Shown here: one piece after another, positions 58,988-64,000 of the stretch
Layout: each line of letters starts with the position of its first letter
Position numbering within the stretch: position 1 is the first letter of the stretch
Assembly: GCA_034435975.1 (NCBI GenBank)
Contig: DAOTWD010000018.1
Coordinates: 1-64,000, forward strand
DNA length: 64,000 bases
Source of the DNA: CAKZQX01 sp034435975
GTDB taxonomy: Bacteria; Chloroflexota; Chloroflexia; Chloroflexales; Chloroflexaceae
Reading direction: 5' to 3'
The notes under the pieces: generated by a model
The model's input: only the letters and a program-made list of their open reading frames with translations
Databases searched by the model: none
Told to the model about the DNA's origin: nothing
Made by a program: the position numbers and the translations under genes

Positions 58988-59911
58988 ATGATCCGGCGTT
59001 GTATCATTCTCAATCCCTGGGCTGGTCGCGGTATGGCCGGGAGGCGGCGGGCTGAATTAGAGCATATGCTCCATGCCAATGGGATCGCCTTCGACCTGAT
59101 AACGACCCATGCCCGTGGGGGCGCGACGGAGTTAACCTATCAGGCAATTGAACGTGGCTATAATCAGATCATTGCGGTGGGCGGTGATGGTACCATTAAC
59201 GAGATCGTCAATGGCATTATGGGTAGCCGCAGCAACGTGCGAGCACCGGCGACACTGGGGATCGTGCCGCTGGGAACTGGCAGCGATTTTATCAAGGTTC
59301 TCGATGGTGTGCGTCCCAATGATCTCACCGGAGCTGTGCGGCGAATTGCCATTGGGCGTACCTCTGCGGTTGATGTCGGTCGCATCCGTGCCCGCAACCC
59401 TTTCCAGGAACATGAGCGCTATTTCATTAACGGGATGGGTATGGGCGTGGATGCCCAGGTGACGGTCGAGAGTCTCAAGATTACGCATTTCAAGGGTCGT
59501 GCAGTCTACCTCATGGCGATCTTGCGTGCATTGTCCACGTATCGTGCCTATCCGATGTCCGTGCGCTTTGATCAACAGCAGATCCACAAACGCATGCTCT
59601 TCACCAGTATTGCCAATGGCCGCTGTCAGGGAGGCAGCTTCTGGATGACGCCCGAGGCATTGATCAATGATGGCTGGCTGGATCTCTGTATGGTGGATCA
59701 TTTGCGGCCTGACCAGATTATGCGCTACCTTCCGCTGCTGATGCGAGGCACCCATACTCGTCTGCGCTATGTGACGATGGGACGGGCGCGGCATATTACG
59801 GTTGATTGTGTCGCCCCCTTTCCCGTTGCTGCTGACGGCGAAGTGATTGCCACCGATGCCCGGCATGTGGAGGTAGAGGTGTTGCCCGGTGCGATTGAGG
59901 TTGTGGGATGA
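58988..59911 (+). CDS. Diacylglycerol kinase family lipid kinase (YegS/DgkB-like)
   Basis: About 307 residues from ATG 58988 (MIRRCIILNPWAGRG), five bases after AAGG; the TTG at 58970 falls inside a hairpin. Motifs are NPWAGRG, the nucleotide site GGDGTINEIVNG, LGIVPLGTGSDF and a C-terminal beta-sandwich ending with PFPVAADGEV. It phosphorylates diacylglycerol, a sphingoid or a related lipid. It lies after trpB on the same strand but is functionally unrelated to it. Confidence 0.92.
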   Translation: MIRRCIILNPWAGRGMAGRRRAELEHMLHANGIAFDLITTHARGGATELTYQAIERGYNQIIAVGGDGTINEIVNGIMGSRSNVRAPATLGIVPLGTGSDFIKVLDGVRPNDLTGAVRRIAIGRTSAVDVGRIRARNPFQEHERYFINGMGMGVDAQVTVESLKITHFKGRAVYLMAILRALSTYRAYPMSVRFDQQQIHKRMLFTSIANGRCQGGSFWMTPEALINDGWLDLCMVDHLRPDQIMRYLPLLMRGTHTRLRYVTMGRARHITVDCVAPFPVAADGEVIATDARHVEVEVLPGAIEVVG

Positions 59912-59933
59912 CCAGAGGGTCGGGAATAGATTT

Positions 59934-60015
59934 CAGGTAACAGGTGACAGGACGTTTCACCAACCAGTCTAGGTATCTGGCATCTGTCACCTGTCACCTG
60001 TCACCTGTCACCTGT
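59934..60015. repeat. Heptamer hairpin (CAGGTGA / TCACCTG)
   Basis: Two heptamer-like units on the left (CAGGTAACAGGTGACAGG) and four TGTCACC units on the right (about 59984-60011) can pair across a loop of about 30 bases. The structure ends 23 bases before the helicase start codon. Related heptamers occur at 37343-37370. Confidence 0.75.
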
Positions 60016-60037
60016 AAAGCAGGGCGACAATCGAGCG

Positions 60038-63000
60038 ATGGCGAGAACGCGTGATCAGATCAATGCATGGAAGGCGCGCCTGCTTGAGCGTAGCACGCGC
60101 AATTGCCTGTTAGCACTCCCTTCGCATCATACAGATGGGTACCGTGTTCCCCAATTGCCTATTATCCCGTTACTCAACCCCCCGCTTCCACGCATTTTTG
60201 AGGTGCTGGTACGCCAGCATCGTCGCTTACGCTTTGCCCCGCTGGACGATCGAGACATTGGATACCATCGTCCCCTGGTTGATCTCTCTGACGAAACACG
60301 CAGTGCAACGGGTTTGCTGATGCACGTTCCGGTGTTGGCGCAGACAGACGATCTGGTGGCAGATCTGCTGCCCGACGATCGCCAGCAGATACTCTCCCAT
60401 TTGCACTTGCACGCCAGTACCTTGCTGGCCGAACAGGGAATCAACGCGCTGTTCGTGGTGCTTGGTCTGCTGGAATGGGTTGATCCCACCGTCCCCGAAC
60501 AGGTCAACCGGGCGCCGCTGCTCTTGCTGCCGGTGGAGTTGCACCATACACCAGGCGAGCAGCCGTATGCGCTGCGTTTGTTGGATGACGCTATTGTGCT
60601 GAATCCGATCCTGAGACACAGGCTGGCGCACGCATACGAACTGGCACTACCTGAATTGCCGGAATATATTGCGCAACTGGATCTGGCTGCTCTGCTGGGG
60701 CAAATAACGGAACTGGTGGCCGGATATGCTGGCTGGCGGGTGCTGCCACGGGCATTGCTGGGCATGTTTTCGTTCCTGGATTTTATGCTCTATCACGATC
60801 TTGAACACCTCACAGAACGGGCTGTCACGCACCCGCTTCTGACACTGCTGGCGGGCGAAACGACCGCTCCTGACCCGCTTGTGCTACCAACCCTGGATCA
60901 TCGACCGCCCCAACAGTGCTTTCAGGTGCTGGATGCCGACGCCAGTCAGCAAGCGGCAATTGCGGCGGCACTGGCTGGTGAGAGTTTTGTGCTGTTGGGT
61001 GCACCAGGGACGGGGAAGAGTCAGACAATTGTGAATATGATAGCCGAGTGTCTGGCTGGCGGCAAACGGGTGCTGTTTGTAAGCGAAAAAATGACTGCGC
61101 TGCAGACGGTCTACGAGCGGCTGCGGCAGTGCGGGTTAGCCGAGTTTTGTCTCGAACTGTATGGCCGCAGAGCCAACCAGTTGCTGGCAGCGCTGGATAT
61201 GCATGCTGACCCGACCGATCCACCCGCAGAGGTTCATTTTCCGTATACTGAGTTGACCGCTGTGCGTGACCAGTTGAATGCCTATGCGCGGGCCTTGCAT
61301 ACGCCATTCGGTGCAATGGGGCTGACTGCGCACATAGTCTATGCCTACCTCAATGCCTTGCGCGATGCGCCTGATTGTACCGTGCCGATGATTGACAGTA
61401 TAACCTGTACGTCTGAGCAACTGGCGGCGATAGACACGCTGCTGATACGCCTGGAGCAACACCGCGAGTTGCTCCAGACGCTGGCGGCGAATCCCTGGTA
61501 TGGCTGTACGGTGACCACCAGTTCGTTTTCTGAGCGCGGGCGCATTCGCAACCACGTGCGATCGCTGATGACCGCGCTGAAAGAATTACAGCCAGCAGCG
61601 GCAGCCGTGGCGGACTTGCTGCAACTGCCTGCGCCCACCGGTTTAACGGCGACGCGTGCCCTGTCTGCTCTGGTGACACTGCTCCGCGCTCCACATACCG
61701 CGAGTCTCTGGTTGAGTACGGATAGTACGACCATCCAGTATCTCCAGTTTGATATTGCTGATGCGCGGCAGTGTTACATGGCAATGGCCGAGATCGAGGC
61801 GGAGTTGGAGTCGCGTTATCACGTTGGCACGCTGGCTCAGGCGCACCGGACGCTGACTGCGCTTGATGTGCAGGGGATGCTGGCGCGTTTCTCAGGGCCA
61901 TATGCCAGTTGGATGCGCTACCTGCATCCGGGCTACTATCGTGATATGGCAGCGCTACGGGGGGTGGCGAAGCCCGGTACCCATCTGAATTATGCCATAG
62001 CGCTGGCTGATCTGTGTCTTGCAGCCCGGCTCTATGCGCTACGGCAGCGGCTGGATGCCAACTTGCCCAATCTGGTGGCACATTCGGGCAGGCTATTCGC
62101 CGGTCGCCGCACTGATTGGGATCGCTATGAGGCGATCTGTGCATGGACACTGGATGTGCTGGCGCAGCTTCGCAGGTTGGGGTGTTCTCCCAATCTGGGG
62201 ACGATGGCGGAGCAAATGGGAAGTGGAGCGACAACCCCAACCGACTCTCTATGCCCTATGACGTATCTCTGTGAGATTGCGGATATGCCGTTGGTGGAGC
62301 GCGAGTTGTTGCTCGCACCAGCAGCCCGGTTCACGGCAGTGCTGGCCCGTTGCGAGCATATGCTGTCTGACGTTGCGGCGCTGTTTTCACCACCAGCGAC
62401 GTTCGCCGATTCGTTCAGCGAGCTTCTGTCACCAGCGCCAGATGCGAGCGTAAGAGTGGATGCGAACGTTGTCTCCAACGCTCCTCTGCCAGTGCGCTCA
62501 CGCTCGCCAGCGGTGCTGCTCGAACGGCTCCCAGAATTGGATGCCTGGTGGGAGTTTTGCGAACTGCGTCGTCAGGCCGAGCCGTTGGGCCTGGCGTCCT
62601 ATCTTGATCACCTGGGTCAGAATGGTTCTGCAGCACAACAGCCGCGCCGGGCGTTTTACAAGCGCTTTTATCAGGACTGGTTGGCAGCGGCTGCTACCCA
62701 GTTGCCGCACGTACGCAATTTTCAGCGTGACCAGTATACTGACCTGGTGGAGCGGTTTCGTCAGCTTGACGCTGGTCAGATCAGTGCGGCCCAGACCCGC
62801 TTGCGCCGCATGCTGCTTGAGCGGCGGAACCAGCACGAGCGAGCGGATGGTAGACATCCAGTGTCTAGCCATCCGCGGCCAGATGGACGGCAACTCTTGC
62901 GTGACCATGCACCACTGGTGGCAAACCACAAACCCTGTCTGTTGCTGAATCCGTGCCAGGTTGCGCAGTGGCTCGATCCTGATGCACTGCAGTTTGATCT

Positions 63001-64000
63001 GGTTATTTTCGATGAAGCCTCGCAGATTTGTGTTGAGCATGCGTTGAGCGCGATCCTGCGCAGCCAGGCTATGGTCATTGTGGGAGATACCCGGCAATTA
63101 GCGCCAGCCGGTTTCTCGGCTGCTGGCGGTATGGATGCGATCCACGGATCGACAGCGGCCTTGACGGTTGCTGATTGTCCTCTGAGTATTCTGGAGGCCG
63201 GGATAGCAGCTGGTCTGCCGGTGCGTCGGTTGTGCTGGCATTATCGCAGTCGCCACGAGGCGCTGATTGCCTTTGCGAATGAGCAGTGGTACGACGGCGG
63301 ATTGGTGACGTTTCCCAGTGCTGCGGCGAGTGCGTACCAGGGGATTGTGTTTGAATATGTGGCCGAGGGTGAGGATGCCTGTCACGGTACCGGAGCCAAC
63401 CTGCACGAAGCCAGACGTGTGGTCGATCTGGTATGCGCCCATGCCCGGGCCAACCCGGAGCGTTCGCTGGGGGTGGTGACGTTTGGGCTGGCGCAGCAGG
63501 TTGCGATTATGCGCGAACTGGAGCGGCGCTGCATCGCCGATGCGACGCTGGCAGCGCTGTTTGACACGGCACGCACTGAACCATACTTTGTCAAGCATGT
63601 GGCGCATGTCCAGGGCGACGAGCGTGATGTGATCATTATCAGTCCTGGCTATAGGCGTGATGCCCAGGGGCGGGTAAGAACCACGCCCACCGGAATGGCG
63701 TTCGCCCCACTCAACCAGCCGGGAGGCGAGCGCTACCTGAACGTGGCGATCACCCGCGCCCGTGAGCAGATCTATCTGGTGACAGCGTTGCGCGCCGAGG
63801 ATATCAACCTGGGACATACCAGCCATGCGGGGTTGCGCCTATTTCAGGCATATCTGGCGTATGCGCAGACGCGTACGCCTGCCCTGATCCGTGCGTCTAC
63901 GGGGGAGAGGCGGTCAGCAGCTGGCGGTCAGAAGCCGGTGGTCAGGCATCAGCCACACGCGGCACCGCTGGAGGCGCGGCCAATTGTGGATGATCTGGCG
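60038..64000 (+). CDS. DUF4011-type SF1 helicase, 3'-partial
   Basis: An open frame from ATG 60038 to the window edge, 1321 codons without a stop. The N-terminus (INAWKARLLERSTRNCLLAL) is the DUF4011 signature. SF1 helicase motifs follow: Walker A GAPGTGKSQT (residues about 321-330), Walker B with D992 in LVIFDEASQI, VGDTRQLAPAGF, HYRSRHEALIAFAN, HVQGDERDVIIIS and NVAITRARE near 1240. The roughly 670-residue distance between Walker A and B reflects a large insertion (about 350-960) typical of these Upf1-like giants. Relatives often end with DUF3320 and a Vsr-like nuclease domain beyond this window, and many lie in defence islands. No upstream in-frame start exists before a weak ribosome site. 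Probably nucleic-acid helicase or translocase; a defence role is inference. Confidence 0.88.
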   Translation, partial: MARTRDQINAWKARLLERSTRNCLLALPSHHTDGYRVPQLPIIPLLNPPLPRIFEVLVRQHRRLRFAPLDDRDIGYHRPLVDLSDETRSATGLLMHVPVLAQTDDLVADLLPDDRQQILSHLHLHASTLLAEQGINALFVVLGLLEWVDPTVPEQVNRAPLLLLPVELHHTPGEQPYALRLLDDAIVLNPILRHRLAHAYELALPELPEYIAQLDLAALLGQITELVAGYAGWRVLPRALLGMFSFLDFMLYHDLEHLTERAVTHPLLTLLAGETTAPDPLVLPTLDHRPPQQCFQVLDADASQQAAIAAALAGESFVLLGAPGTGKSQTIVNMIAECLAGGKRVLFVSEKMTALQTVYERLRQCGLAEFCLELYGRRANQLLAALDMHADPTDPPAEVHFPYTELTAVRDQLNAYARALHTPFGAMGLTAHIVYAYLNALRDAPDCTVPMIDSITCTSEQLAAIDTLLIRLEQHRELLQTLAANPWYGCTVTTSSFSERGRIRNHVRSLMTALKELQPAAAAVADLLQLPAPTGLTATRALSALVTLLRAPHTASLWLSTDSTTIQYLQFDIADARQCYMAMAEIEAELESRYHVGTLAQAHRTLTALDVQGMLARFSGPYASWMRYLHPGYYRDMAALRGVAKPGTHLNYAIALADLCLAARLYALRQRLDANLPNLVAHSGRLFAGRRTDWDRYEAICAWTLDVLAQLRRLGCSPNLGTMAEQMGSGATTPTDSLCPMTYLCEIADMPLVERELLLAPAARFTAVLARCEHMLSDVAALFSPPATFADSFSELLSPAPDASVRVDANVVSNAPLPVRSRSPAVLLERLPELDAWWEFCELRRQAEPLGLASYLDHLGQNGSAAQQPRRAFYKRFYQDWLAAAATQLPHVRNFQRDQYTDLVERFRQLDAGQISAAQTRLRRMLLERRNQHERADGRHPVSSHPRPDGRQLLRDHAPLVANHKPCLLLNPCQVAQWLDPDALQFDLVIFDEASQICVEHALSAILRSQAMVIVGDTRQLAPAGFSAAGGMDAIHGSTAALTVADCPLSILEAGIAAGLPVRRLCWHYRSRHEALIAFANEQWYDGGLVTFPSAAASAYQGIVFEYVAEGEDACHGTGANLHEARRVVDLVCAHARANPERSLGVVTFGLAQQVAIMRELERRCIADATLAALFDTARTEPYFVKHVAHVQGDERDVIIISPGYRRDAQGRVRTTPTGMAFAPLNQPGGERYLNVAITRAREQIYLVTALRAEDINLGHTSHAGLRLFQAYLAYAQTRTPALIRASTGERRSAAGGQKPVVRHQPHAAPLEARPIVDDLA

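Noticed and set aside
61350..62240. Minus-strand frames at 60127-60765, 61350-62240 and 63098-63826
   Set aside because: They are antisense to the continuous 1321-codon helicase frame, which has all SF1 motifs in order.

Overview
The window looks like a chromosomal segment from a Chloroflexota bacterium, most likely a Chloroflexales-type filament former. The grounds are inferential: mid-range GC, RNase Y next to SpoVS, many multi-domain PAS/GAF/REC signalling proteins, a RsbR-like PAS-STAS protein, large secreted proteins built from SdrD B-like repeats, a C-terminal FLPLTVR ending of a type I associate with Chloroflexota secreted proteins, and a DtxR/ArsR regulator pair. Genes lie on both strands in short operons, separated by unusually long non-coding gaps (300 to 1300 bases) that carry dispersed palindromes and short tandem repeats.

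Layout. 0-3.2 kb: a type II thioesterase at the left edge (probably the end of an NRPS/PKS locus), a PAS-PAS-STAS protein and a methyltransferase. 4.3-8.5 kb: a Gld-type ABC exporter operon (ATPase, permease, GldG-like protein, DUF4340 protein). 8.9-17.4 kb: a DnaQ-DinG helicase, an S41 protease lacking its catalytic lysine, a PhnP-like hydrolase with a glycosyltransferase, and an IF-2B-fold isomerase. 17.4-24 kb: a large hybrid histidine kinase, a gap with a candidate structured RNA (promoter, 23-base tandem repeats, terminator), an unknown protein paired with a DapA-family aldolase, and the metal regulators ArsR and DtxR.

24.7-37.3 kb: a cell-surface region. It has a giant secreted protein of about 2320 residues with about a dozen SdrD B-like repeats, a di-haem cytochrome c peroxidase (MauG/CCP family), a lipoprotein that I read as a copper amine oxidase homologue lacking all three copper-ligand histidines and the catalytic base, and a membrane-anchored propeller-like protein. 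The gaps here hold hairpin repeat elements and GC-rich tandem repeats.

38-46 kb: a minus-strand signalling operon that resembles the CrbS/CbrA neighbourhood of proteobacteria: a cNMP/CBS/DUF294 nucleotidyltransferase-like protein, a small membrane protein, a Na+/solute symporter fused to a histidine kinase, a lone receiver, and a membrane PAS/degenerate-kinase protein fused to a DnaQ exonuclease. 46-48 kb: rny-spoVS with a clear terminator. 48-60 kb: a lipoprotein, rimI, a radical SAM protein, an inositol-phosphatase family enzyme, a glycosyltransferase, a NYN-LOTUS RNA-binding protein, trpF, a cysteine-less Trm112-like protein, trpB and a lipid kinase. From 60 kb to the right edge runs a DUF4011-type SF1 helicase with no stop codon inside the window.

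The most unusual items are the copper-less amine oxidase homologue beside a di-haem peroxidase, the exonuclease-sensor fusion in the symporter-kinase operon, the candidate repeat RNA at 20.7-21.1 kb, and the S41 protease with threonine in place of the catalytic lysine. All family assignments come from motifs read by eye; no database search was run.
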